Source of the DNA: Veillonella nakazawae
Lineage (GTDB): Bacteria; Bacillota; Negativicutes; Veillonellales; Veillonellaceae
Assembly: GCF_013393365.1 (NCBI RefSeq)
Contig: NZ_AP022321.1
Location: forward strand, 1,291,001 to 1,355,000
Reading direction: 5' to 3'
Length of the DNA: 64,000 nucleotides
The notes under the pieces are model-generated. The model was not told the origin of the DNA. It ran no database searches and worked only from the letters and a program-made list of their open reading frames with translations. Of this stretch, positions 33,420 to 41,184 are shown piece by piece (position 1 is the first letter of the stretch; each line of letters starts with the position of its first letter). The position numbers and the translations under genes were made by a program.

Positions 33420-34667
33420 ATGCCACTTATTGACTTAGCTTTAGTCAACGATGTATGGACTTTAAAACTGTCCATGATCCAAACTGTAGGCCTTGCTGTA
33501 ATCACGTTATTCATAGGTACTTGGATTAACAAACATTCCAAGTTCTTACAACGTATGTGTATGCCTGCACCAGCTGTAGGGGCTTTGCCTTTTGCGTTTT
33601 TAACTGCTATTCTTTCTTACTACAAGATTTTGAACATTACTTTTGAAGGCTCCCTACAAACATTCTTAATGCTCGCTTTCTTTACCACTATTGGTTTAAT
33701 GGCTTCCTTGAAAGTCCTCAAAAAAGGCGGCATTTTCATTATCTTCTTCTTCCTAGCTTGTGCAGTGTGGATTGTTGTTCAAAATACTGCAGGTATTATG
33801 ATTGCTAAAGCTTTAGGCATTGAACCAATCATCGGTATTATGGCTGGCTCCGTATCTATGATCGGTGGTCTTGGTACGGCTGGTGCCTTTGGTCCATACT
33901 ACGAACAATTACTTGGTATCCCTGGTACAGCATCTGCTGCAGTTGCGGCAGCAACATTCGGTATGGTTGCTGGTACAATTCTCGGTGCTCCTGTAGGTGA
34001 ACGCATTATTAAAATGCACAAAGTTAAAACACCTTACGAAAATCCTGAGTTAATGGAAGATGAAGGCATCGACATGATCGAAGATCACGTTGAAAGTGGT
34101 GGCAAACAATTCAACGCTCAAGATCTTTTAACAATCTGTATGTGGATTGGCCTTGCTCTAGGTATCGGTACTATCGTAAGTGCTGGTTTATCCATCCTTA
34201 CTCCACTACCTGCATACATCGGCGCAATGATTTGTGCTGCTGTAATTCGTAACTTTGGTGATTTTACAAAAGCTTACAAAATCAACGATGCAGCTCTCGA
34301 TGCAGTATCCAATGTAGCATTATCCTTATTCGTAACAATGGCTATCAATAGCTTGAAACTAGTTCAATTGATTGATCTTGCATTACCTCTTATTACAATC
34401 TTAGTTGCACAAATGGCACTTATCTGTGTATTTGCATACCTTATCTACTTTATTTTTGGTCGCAACTACGATGCAGTTATGCTTGGTGCGGGCGCTATCG
34501 GTTTCGGTCTAGGTGCTACACCAAATGCTTTGGTTAACATGTTATCCTTGGCGGGCAAACACGGTCCATCCCCTCGTGCATGGCTCGTAGTTTCCTTAGT
34601 AGGTGCATTCTTAATTGACTTTGCAAATGCTTTCCTCATTACAACAATGGCTGGCATTCTTTACTAA
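33420..34667 (+). CDS. gltS: Sodium/glutamate symporter, GltS family
   Basis: A 415-residue inner-membrane transporter taking up glutamate with sodium. It has about eleven hydrophobic segments, a repeated helical organisation, the GGLGTAGAFGPYYEQLLG loop (about residue 142 on) characteristic of the family, and a second symmetrical loop near the C-terminus (GAGAIGFGLGATPNALVNM). The start is preceded by AAAGGAG. It is flanked by terminators on both sides, so it is a monocistronic unit. Confidence 0.94.
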   Translation: MPLIDLALVNDVWTLKLSMIQTVGLAVITLFIGTWINKHSKFLQRMCMPAPAVGALPFAFLTAILSYYKILNITFEGSLQTFLMLAFFTTIGLMASLKVLKKGGIFIIFFFLACAVWIVVQNTAGIMIAKALGIEPIIGIMAGSVSMIGGLGTAGAFGPYYEQLLGIPGTASAAVAAATFGMVAGTILGAPVGERIIKMHKVKTPYENPELMEDEGIDMIEDHVESGGKQFNAQDLLTICMWIGLALGIGTIVSAGLSILTPLPAYIGAMICAAVIRNFGDFTKAYKINDAALDAVSNVALSLFVTMAINSLKLVQLIDLALPLITILVAQMALICVFAYLIYFIFGRNYDAVMLGAGAIGFGLGATPNALVNMLSLAGKHGPSPRAWLVVSLVGAFLIDFANAFLITTMAGILY

Positions 34668-34670
34668 TCA

Positions 34671-34696
34671 AAAAGGACCCATTCGGGTCCTTTTTT
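34671..34696 (+). terminator. gltS terminator
   Basis: AAAAGGACCC, loop ATTC, GGGTCCTTTT with six Ts: a clear rho-independent terminator four bases after the gltS stop. Confidence 0.93.
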
Positions 34697-34736
34697 ATGC
34701 AAAAAACTTATTAGCTTAATAAGAGCTTATTAACAT

Positions 34737-34781
34737 AAAAGAGCTTATTAGAATGATATTATCAATCTAATAAGCTCTTTT
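34737..34781 (-). terminator. Terminator of the rnmV-ksgA transcript
   Basis: AAAAGAGCTTATTAGA and TCTAATAAGCTCTTTT form a 16-base-pair stem with a 13-base loop, ending in TTTT on the minus strand, nine bases after the ksgA stop. The GAGCTTATTA sequence also occurs just upstream (34723-34732). Confidence 0.82.
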
Positions 34782-34790
34782 TACATTATA

Positions 34791-35645
34791 CTATTTAATT
34801 AAAGAAGCCCATGCATTAGCTACATCGGCAAATTCTTGAAGGGTAAATGTTTCCCCTCTTCGTTGACCATCGATATTCGCTTTTGCTAACAGCTCTTCGA
34901 TTCGATCTTTTGATAATCCCGTTGTCTTCATCGTATTAGAAAAGGTTTTACGTCGTTGCGCAAAACCAGCTTTCACTACTCGGAAGAATAGTTTCTCATC
35001 AATCACATCAACCGGTGGTTTATCTCGTAATACGCAGCGAATGACAGAACTCGTTACCGCTGGAGCTGGCAAGAAGGATTTAGGTGGTACATCAAGCACA
35101 ATATCCGGTTCAGTATAATATTGTACCGCCACAGATAATGCACCATAATCCTTTGTACCTGGCTTAGCTACCATTCGCAAGGCAACTTCCTTTTGCACCA
35201 TTACAACGAGGCGCTCAATTGGTAATTTACTTTCTAATAAAGACATAATAATAGGTGTTGTAATATAGTACGGTAAATTGGCAACCACCTTAAATGGTTT
35301 ATGGTTCATGATGGATGGTACATCAAGTTTCAACACATCCCCATGAATAATACGTACATTATCATAGGAGGCCAAAGTAGTGTCTAGGACCTCTAATAAA
35401 CGTCTGTCGAGTTCAATGGCCGTTACATCTGCCCCACTTTGTGCTAAGCCCTGTGTCAATGTACCGATGCCAGGACCTACCTCTAGTACAGGTTCACCAG
35501 GTGTCAATTCTGCAGCATGTACTATTTCATCAACAATACCGCGTTTAATAAGAAAGTTCTGCCCTAATTTCTTGCTCATTTTAATATCGAAGCGTTTACA
35601 TATATAATGCACTACCTCAGGGCTTGCAATTACTGATTCTAACAT
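34791..35645 (-). CDS. rsmA: 16S rRNA dimethyladenosine transferase (KsgA/RsmA)
   Basis: A 284-residue methyltransferase that dimethylates two adenines near the 3' end of 16S rRNA during small-subunit assembly. Motifs: SKKLGQNFLIK, the SAM site VLEVGPGIGTLTQGLA, and the catalytic VANLPYYITTPI. The length is normal. It starts 13 bases after rnmV, so the two are co-transcribed, the same arrangement as in Bacillus. Confidence 0.97.
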   Translation of the reverse strand: MLESVIASPEVVHYICKRFDIKMSKKLGQNFLIKRGIVDEIVHAAELTPGEPVLEVGPGIGTLTQGLAQSGADVTAIELDRRLLEVLDTTLASYDNVRIIHGDVLKLDVPSIMNHKPFKVVANLPYYITTPIIMSLLESKLPIERLVVMVQKEVALRMVAKPGTKDYGALSVAVQYYTEPDIVLDVPPKSFLPAPAVTSSVIRCVLRDKPPVDVIDEKLFFRVVKAGFAQRRKTFSNTMKTTGLSKDRIEELLAKANIDGQRRGETFTLQEFADVANAWASLIK

Positions 35646-35658
35646 CTTAACTCCTATT

Positions 35659-36186
35659 TTAACTATTCACAGCCTCTTCAAAAGCATCTCGAGTTATACC
35701 ATAATGATTTAAGCGGTATAAGAACTGCTTGCCATTACCATAACCAATACCTAACTTGGCACCAATAATCGCACGGCGAGCAGCACTATCTGGCATACCA
35801 GAAAGTCCATGACGAACTAGATCCACCATAGAAAATTCGTTGGATGATTCCAACGATTCTACATGTAATGTAGATAGTGCCTTTCTAATGGATTCAGGCG
35901 ATGCTTGTTCTATGCCAATATCATCATTTGCAAAAGCTTCATCACGAGGAACAAAAGCATGCTGAGCATTAGGGAATTTTTTTGTTAATACACGACGAAT
36001 TCTTTCCCCTGCTGTATCAGGATCTGTTAATATAATAATACCTCGTTTTTCATAGGCTACGCGAATCATATCAATAACACCTTTACGGAGTGTGAAACCC
36101 TCTGTCGCAATGCAATCTGCTTCCACAGCTTGTGCAATACGTTGTATATCAGATTTTCCTTCTACCACGATGACTTGTTTAAGCAT
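35659..36186 (-). CDS. rnmV: Ribonuclease M5
   Basis: A 175-residue Toprim-domain RNase that matures 5S rRNA. The Toprim pattern is clear: VVEGKSD, IILTDPDTAGERIRR, and the following region. It has the usual short C-terminal helical part. It precedes ksgA, the conserved Firmicute pair. Confidence 0.95.
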   Translation of the reverse strand: MLKQVIVVEGKSDIQRIAQAVEADCIATEGFTLRKGVIDMIRVAYEKRGIIILTDPDTAGERIRRVLTKKFPNAQHAFVPRDEAFANDDIGIEQASPESIRKALSTLHVESLESSNEFSMVDLVRHGLSGMPDSAARRAIIGAKLGIGYGNGKQFLYRLNHYGITRDAFEEAVNS

Positions 36187-36290
36187 AGGTCCTCCTTTAT
36201 TCTATTAGTACATTGTAACACATATATAACATTGCTTAAATACTTATAATCGAGTAGTATAAGTAGTGTAATATATAAAAGGAGGCCATT

Positions 36291-37229
36291 ATGACCTTAC
36301 AACAACTAAAGTATGTCACAACCATTGCAAATATAGGCAGTATTAGTGAGGCTGCTAAGAGACTTTTCGTTTCTCAACCAAGCTTAACAAAGGCCATTAA
36401 AGAATTGGAAAAGGAAATGGGTATTACCATTTTTGACCGCACCAATAAAGGGATTACTGTTTCTAAGGAAGGGGAACGTTTCCTCGGCTATGCACGCCAA
36501 GTACTAGAACAAGCTGCATTATTGGAAGAACAATACAAAAGCCAAAGCGGTGGCAAAAAGCAATTTTCTGTTTCTACACAACATTACTCCTTTGCAGTAA
36601 ATGCCTTTGTAGAGCTTTTAAAAGGTGCAGATATTGATCAATATGATGTATCCTTACGAGAAACACAAACCTATGAAATCATCGATGACGTAGCTCATAT
36701 GAAGAGCGAAATCGGTTTGCTCTTCTATAATGATTTTAATCGCCCTGTATTAGAAAAATTAATTCACACTAATGAATTAACCTTTACAGAACTATTTACT
36801 GCTCATCCTCATATTTTTATTGGCAAAAACCATCCATTAGCAAATAAAGATGTAGTGTCTATGGATGAACTTGAGGAATATCCTTATATTTCTTTCGAAC
36901 AAGGCGATCACAATTCCTTCTATTTCTCTGAAGAGATTTTCAGTACCGTTGTCCGTCCAAAACATATTCGGGTACGCGATCGGGCTTCCCTCTTCAGTTT
37001 ATTGCTTGGACTAGATGGATATACCGTATCTAGTGGCGTAATAGATGAGGAAGTAAACGGTGAAAATATCATTTCCGTGCCTCTTGCAGAGGAAGGTTTA
37101 ATGCATATCGGTTACATTACAAATAACAAAATGCATCGTAGCCGTTTAGGTCAAGAATATATCCATGCGTTAGAACAATATGTTGGTAACTATGGTAGAC
37201 ACATTAAATTACCTAAAATAAAGGAATAA
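36291..37229 (+). CDS. LysR family transcriptional regulator
   Basis: A 312-residue LysR-type regulator. The N-terminal helix-turn-helix (MTLQQLKYVTTIANIGSISEAAKRLFVSQPSLTKAIKELEKE) is followed by a periplasmic-binding-like effector domain of about 220 residues. It lies in front of the metE-like and msrAB genes on the same strand, with a terminator between. The region upstream of the metE-like gene carries repeated short sequences that could be its sites. Control of sulfur or methionine genes is plausible from context but unproven. It is divergent from rnmV. Confidence 0.9.
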   Translation: MTLQQLKYVTTIANIGSISEAAKRLFVSQPSLTKAIKELEKEMGITIFDRTNKGITVSKEGERFLGYARQVLEQAALLEEQYKSQSGGKKQFSVSTQHYSFAVNAFVELLKGADIDQYDVSLRETQTYEIIDDVAHMKSEIGLLFYNDFNRPVLEKLIHTNELTFTELFTAHPHIFIGKNHPLANKDVVSMDELEEYPYISFEQGDHNSFYFSEEIFSTVVRPKHIRVRDRASLFSLLLGLDGYTVSSGVIDEEVNGENIISVPLAEEGLMHIGYITNNKMHRSRLGQEYIHALEQYVGNYGRHIKLPKIKE

Positions 37230-37287
37230 TATTGTATTATATTTGATGATAGTTTAAATACCTCTACATAATAGTTTAACTACAGGT

Positions 37288-37317
37288 AAAAGCACTCCTA
37301 TTAGGGAGTGCTTTTTT
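37288..37317 (+). terminator. Terminator of the lysR gene
   Basis: AAAAGCACTCC, loop, GGAGTGCTTTTTT: a strong rho-independent terminator 60 bases after the lysR stop. Confidence 0.88.
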
Positions 37318-37337
37318 GCATATGCATAAAACTCAAC

Positions 37338-37509
37338 ACTATAAATTAACCCTTTCCAAAGCATTCAGTACTGTACAACAGAGTAGATACTATAAATTAA
37401 TATCACATTTTGATATAACTAAATCCATAAAATAACGCTCAGATATAACTAAAAGCTATGTACAACATCAATATATTGATATTTTTATATATGCTCAGAC
37501 TTAGTTATA
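37338..37509. repeat. Direct and inverted short repeats upstream of the metE-like gene
   Basis: ACTATAAATTAA occurs at 37338-37349 and 37389-37400 (51 bases apart). GATATAACTAAA occurs at 37412-37423 and 37442-37453 (30 bases apart, about three helical turns), with an inverted copy of its core, TTAGTTATA, at 37501-37509. They fill the 333-base region between the lysR terminator and the metE-like ribosome site. This is consistent with multiple binding sites for one or two regulators. No SAM riboswitch sequence pattern is visible here. Confidence 0.6.
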
Positions 37510-37562
37510 ATAAACCTATCGAATTTATCGGTTTTACCGTTTATATAAGGAGGATTTTAATT

Positions 37563-38684
37563 ATGTCCAAACAATTAGCACCATTCCATTTTGATATCGT
37601 AGGTTCTTTCCTACGCCCAGCAGAATTAAAAGAAGCTCGTGAAGCTTTTACAAAAGGAAATATTACTAAGGAAGAACTAACAGCTGTAGAAGATCGTCTC
37701 ATTACAGACCTCATTCAAAAACAAAAAGCTGCAGGACTTCCTGTTATTACTGACGGTGAATTCCGCCGTGCCTATTGGCACTTAGATTTCATGTGGGGAT
37801 TTAATGGCGTAAAAGAAATTGAACTTGAACACGGTTACAAATTCGTTGGTCAAGAAACAGCGCCTGGTTCTCTCGCTCTTACTGGTAAAATTACAGGCAC
37901 TAACCATCCATTTGTAGAGCATTTCAAATTTGTAAAACAATTTGAAGATGAGCATACTACAGCACGTCAAACTATCCCTGCTCCATCCCAGTTCTTAGCT
38001 GAATTATTCCGCGAAGATAATGGTATCACAACACGCTCCTTCTATCCTGACTTAGAAGAATTAATTCAAGACATTGCTGCTGCATATCGTCAAGTAATTA
38101 AAGACCTCTACGAGGCAGGTTGCCGCAACATTCAATTTGACGATTGTACTTGGGGTATGTGCTGTGACCACGCATACTGGACTGGTCGCCAAAAAGATAA
38201 AAGCGTCACTATCGAAGGTGAAACAGCTAAATACCTACGCTTAAATAACTTGGCACTCGAAGGGCGCCCTCATGACTTAGCATTCACTACACATGTATGC
38301 CGTGGTAATTACAACTCTACTTGGGCTGCTAGCGGTGGTTATGAACCAGTTGCACCAATTCTATTCGCCAAAGAAAATGTAGATGCATATTATCTAGAAT
38401 TTGATGATGATCGCTCTGGTGGTTTTGAGCCATTGCGCGAAGTGTCCCCTAATAAAAAGGTTGTATTAGGCTTGATTACTTCTAAACGCCCAGAATTAGA
38501 AGATAAAGAAGTTATCAAAGAACGAATCAAAGAAGCTACCAAATATATTCCACTCGATAGACTTTGCCTATCCCCTCAATGTGGCTTTGCATCTTGTGAA
38601 ATTGGTAACCAATTGACTGAAGAACAACAATGGGCTAAACTTGCATTAGTTAAAGAAATAGCTCACGAAGTTTGGGGTGATTAA
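37563..38684 (+). CDS. MetE-like cobalamin-independent methyltransferase (YxjG/YxjH type)
   Basis: A 373-residue protein of the short MetE/UROD-like family, transferring a methyl group in methionine synthesis. The N-terminal FDIVGSFLRPAELKEAREAF and AGLPVITDGEFRR blocks match the C-terminal catalytic half of MetE. Zinc ligands are apparent in HVCRGNYN (His, Cys), a glutamate-containing central block and the LSPQCGFAS cysteine. The long frame begins at 37458, but the ATG at 37563 with AAGGAGG upstream gives the usual N-terminus. It lacks the MetE N-terminal folate-binding half, so the methyl donor may be a corrinoid protein or another donor. msrAB follows directly. Confidence 0.88.
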   Translation: MSKQLAPFHFDIVGSFLRPAELKEAREAFTKGNITKEELTAVEDRLITDLIQKQKAAGLPVITDGEFRRAYWHLDFMWGFNGVKEIELEHGYKFVGQETAPGSLALTGKITGTNHPFVEHFKFVKQFEDEHTTARQTIPAPSQFLAELFREDNGITTRSFYPDLEELIQDIAAAYRQVIKDLYEAGCRNIQFDDCTWGMCCDHAYWTGRQKDKSVTIEGETAKYLRLNNLALEGRPHDLAFTTHVCRGNYNSTWAASGGYEPVAPILFAKENVDAYYLEFDDDRSGGFEPLREVSPNKKVVLGLITSKRPELEDKEVIKERIKEATKYIPLDRLCLSPQCGFASCEIGNQLTEEQQWAKLALVKEIAHEVWGD

Positions 38685-39623
38685 ATGAATGAACACACTA
38701 TATATTTAGGAGGCGGTTGTTTCTGGGGCCTGCAAGGATACATCAGAAAAATTGAAGGTATCCTTTCGACCGAAGTAGGCTATGCAAATGGGCCTACTGA
38801 AAATCCAAGCTATGAAGATGTCTGTCATGATAGTGGTCACGTGGAAGCTCTAAAAGTTACATACGATGCAGACGTACTCTCCTTAGATCACTTAATTCAA
38901 TACTTTTTACGCGCCATTGATCCATTCAGTGTTAATAAACAAGGTGGTGACGTAGGTATTCAATATCGAACTGGTATCTACTATATCGATACAGCAGACA
39001 AGCCTATTATTGAAAGTACATTAGCACGTGCTCAATCCTTCGAAGGTAAGCCATTTGCCATTGAAGTATTACCTCTATCAAACTACTACTCTGCAGAGGA
39101 ATATCACCAAGATTACTTAGATAAAAATCCTAATGGCTATTGTCACATTCCACTAGGCTTATCCAATGAACCACTTATAGATGACAACGCATATAACAAG
39201 CCTTCCGAAGAAGACCTTAAGGCTTTATCTCCGCAAGAGTTCGAAGTTACACAAAACTCTGCTACAGATGCGCCTTTTAGTCATGAATTAACAGATGAAT
39301 TTAAAGCAGGTCTCTACGTAGATATCACTACGGGAGAACCTCTCTTCGTTTCTGCTCATAAATTCGAATCTCACTGTGGTTGGCCAAGTTTCACAAAGCC
39401 AATTGCGAAGGATGTTATTAAATATTATCAAGATGACTCACATGGCATGAAGCGTATCGAAGTGCGTAGCCGCATTGGTAACGCCCATTTAGGCCATGTA
39501 TTTGAAGATGGACCTAATGGATCACTTCGCTACTGTATCAATGGATCTGCCTTACGATTTATCCCGAAAGATGAATTAAAAGGTACAAAATACGAATATC
39601 TAATTCCATATATTGAAGACTAA
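38685..39623 (+). CDS. msrAB: Fused methionine sulfoxide reductase MsrA-MsrB
   Basis: A 312-residue fusion. Residues 1-155 are MsrA (GGGCFWGLQGYIRK with the catalytic cysteine; a YFLRAIDPFSVNKQGGDVGIQYR block). Residues 190-310 are MsrB (GEPLFVSAHKFESHCGWPSF, HLGHVFEDGP, RYCINGSALRF with the catalytic cysteine). The CxxC zinc pairs of many MsrB domains are absent, as in the PilB form. It repairs oxidised methionine. The start directly follows the metE-like stop, so the two are translated together, linking methionine synthesis with oxidised-methionine repair. Confidence 0.95.
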   Translation: MNEHTIYLGGGCFWGLQGYIRKIEGILSTEVGYANGPTENPSYEDVCHDSGHVEALKVTYDADVLSLDHLIQYFLRAIDPFSVNKQGGDVGIQYRTGIYYIDTADKPIIESTLARAQSFEGKPFAIEVLPLSNYYSAEEYHQDYLDKNPNGYCHIPLGLSNEPLIDDNAYNKPSEEDLKALSPQEFEVTQNSATDAPFSHELTDEFKAGLYVDITTGEPLFVSAHKFESHCGWPSFTKPIAKDVIKYYQDDSHGMKRIEVRSRIGNAHLGHVFEDGPNGSLRYCINGSALRFIPKDELKGTKYEYLIPYIED

Positions 39624-39655
39624 AAAAGGGCGCCTTAATCATAAGGCGTCCTTTT
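39624..39655 (+). terminator. Terminator of the metE-like/msrAB transcript
   Basis: AAGGGCGCCTTA and TAAGGCGTCCTT pair almost perfectly around ATCA, followed by TTTT. Confidence 0.88.
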
Positions 39656-39740
39656 AGTATACATAATGATTGCTTACTAAGTATAATATATTATGATACA
39701 TATTTACTAAGTAGACGGTAACTATATAAACCATATAAAA

Positions 39741-39769
39741 AGAGGATATATCTATTAGATATATCCTCT
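39741..39769 (-). terminator. Terminator of the G5/3D-domain gene
   Basis: AGAGGATATATCTA and TAGATATATCCTCT form a perfect 14-base-pair inverted repeat followed on the minus strand by TTTTTATATGG, eleven bases after the stop of the gene on that strand. Confidence 0.82.
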
Positions 39770-39780
39770 AAATTATTATA

Positions 39781-40758
39781 TTAATCCAACACGTATACTG
39801 TAACGTCTTGGCGACCAAAGTCCATAGCCTCACCATAAGAGTCCATTACAAGGTCGATTTTATTACCCACAATAGCACCACCTGTATCGGCTGCAATAGC
39901 TTCACCGTAACCAGGAATAAATAAACGTGTGCCTAATGGAATAACATCTGGGTCAACAGCTGCAATACCACGTACTGCAGGTACACCAGTAGCTGTAATA
40001 CCAGCGCCATCACCATCGCCAGCAAGGTAAGCAGAAGCTTCCATTACAATAGCACGAGATGAGCGACCAGCAATATTACGAGATGTAGTCACTTCACGAG
40101 TACCTTCTTTAATAATAGTAGGTACCATTTCGCGTTGTGTTACTTTAGATACGTCATTTGTCTTAATAACCGTACCATTACTATATAATGTTTCACGTTG
40201 TACACGTTCTAAACCAGGTTGACCAACTTGAACAACCTCTTCTTCACCTTGTGCCATTGTATCATCTTTTTGTCGAATTACTTGAATAGCAATTTCTTGA
40301 TCTACTGTAGACAAGGAGCGGCTTGTTACTTGTGCAATTGTGATATGTGTACCACTTAATACAGAACCATTTGCATCACCTACTACGGCGTAGTTAGGCA
40401 TTTTAAAACCAAGTTCATTAGCAACGCCTTGTGCAGTTGTTTCTGTAGTGAAAACAGCTCTAGTTTTACCATTAACAGTTACGTAAACTGGAATGGCGCG
40501 TACAACAGTTAATGTTGTACCATTTTGAACAGATGTTGAGCTGGAAATAACTTTATCATTTGGATTTAATTTAACCCCAGCATCGCGTACGATACCTTCG
40601 TTAGAATTTAAATGCGTTCTAACAGTGTGTGCTGCACCATCTACCATAACGGTAACAGTTTTATCATTATAAGAAAAACCTGTCATAGTTACAGCTGTTA
40701 CAATCAATCCTGCAACAACAGACGAAATATATCGTTTGTGTGTCTTATGAATTCTCAT
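39781..40758 (-). CDS. Secreted cell-wall protein with DUF348, G5 and 3D domains (YabE-like)
   Basis: A 325-residue exported protein. After an N-terminal hydrophobic segment come two ubiquitin-like DUF348 repeats (KTVTVMVDGAAHTVRTH... and IPVYVTVNGKTRAVFTT...), a G5-like region (PGLERVQRETLYSNGTVIKTNDVSK), and a C-terminal 3D domain with the three aspartates in AAVDPDVIP, AADTGGAIV and IDLVMDS. This is the architecture of YabE and Rpf-like cell-wall remodelling proteins, here without the peptidoglycan-binding LysM/Rpf part. Its position in the tatD-to-rnmV neighbourhood matches Bacillus yabE. Confidence 0.9.
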   Translation of the reverse strand: MRIHKTHKRYISSVVAGLIVTAVTMTGFSYNDKTVTVMVDGAAHTVRTHLNSNEGIVRDAGVKLNPNDKVISSSTSVQNGTTLTVVRAIPVYVTVNGKTRAVFTTETTAQGVANELGFKMPNYAVVGDANGSVLSGTHITIAQVTSRSLSTVDQEIAIQVIRQKDDTMAQGEEEVVQVGQPGLERVQRETLYSNGTVIKTNDVSKVTQREMVPTIIKEGTREVTTSRNIAGRSSRAIVMEASAYLAGDGDGAGITATGVPAVRGIAAVDPDVIPLGTRLFIPGYGEAIAADTGGAIVGNKIDLVMDSYGEAMDFGRQDVTVYVLD

Positions 40759-40784
40759 ATTGTAATCCCTCCTGTAATGTAACT

Positions 40785-40814
40785 ATTCTACTACAGATAG
40801 ATATAACCTGTCAA
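40785..40814 (-). promoter_or_regulatory. Promoter of the G5/3D-domain gene
   Basis: TTGACA (40814-40809), 18 bases, TAGAAT (40790-40785), followed by a short leader with a GGAGG site before the ATG. A GTGCGTAAGCAC inverted repeat lies just upstream at 40834-40845. Confidence 0.68.
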
Positions 40815-41103
40815 ACGCTATAGGTTAACAATAGTGCGTAAGCACTTGTAAATACTGAGTTTTATGTTATTTTATTTTCTATATTTTTTGTAAAAGTCCA
40901 CTGTATACGTACATATTGATATTTTTCAATACTATACAATATATTCCGAATTGTGTACATATATACGATACCACTACTATATATAGTATGTGAGTTTTTT
41001 TTATAATATAAATTGTATTTTTATGTGTTTTTGAATTGTTACCAATTTTTTCTACACATCCCGAAACTTCATTTTTATCTCATTTTTAAATATGTATACA
41101 TGT
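40815..41103. other. Long AT-rich intergenic stretch upstream of the 3D-domain gene
   Basis: Between the 3D-domain gene and ppk1 there are 426 bases; apart from the promoter and the terminator described here, this part has no recognisable gene or RNA. It contains repeated TATACGTACATAT- and TGTACATATATACGATA-like stretches. I looked for a c-di-AMP (ydaO-type) riboswitch, as such genes often have one, and did not see its conserved core. Confidence 0.4.
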
Positions 41104-41130
41104 AAAAAAGCCTGTAAAAACAGGCTTTTT
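41104..41130 (-). terminator. Terminator of the ppk1 operon
   Basis: AAAAAGCCTGT, loop AAAA, ACAGGCTTTTT: a clear rho-independent terminator 55 bases after the ppk1 stop. Confidence 0.9.
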
Positions 41131-41184
41131 CACTATTATGAAAATGTATTAAAATTCATCATTCAACACTACGTATGAATTTCA

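Noticed and set aside
37318..37562. SAM (S-box) or similar riboswitch before the metE-like gene
   Set aside because: The conserved core sequence and its pairing pattern are absent; repeats and inverted core copies are seen instead, more like protein-binding sites.
40759..41103. c-di-AMP (ydaO-type) riboswitch before the 3D-domain gene
   Set aside because: Such genes are often behind this riboswitch, but the conserved GG-rich core was not found; only a good promoter and AT-rich sequence are visible.
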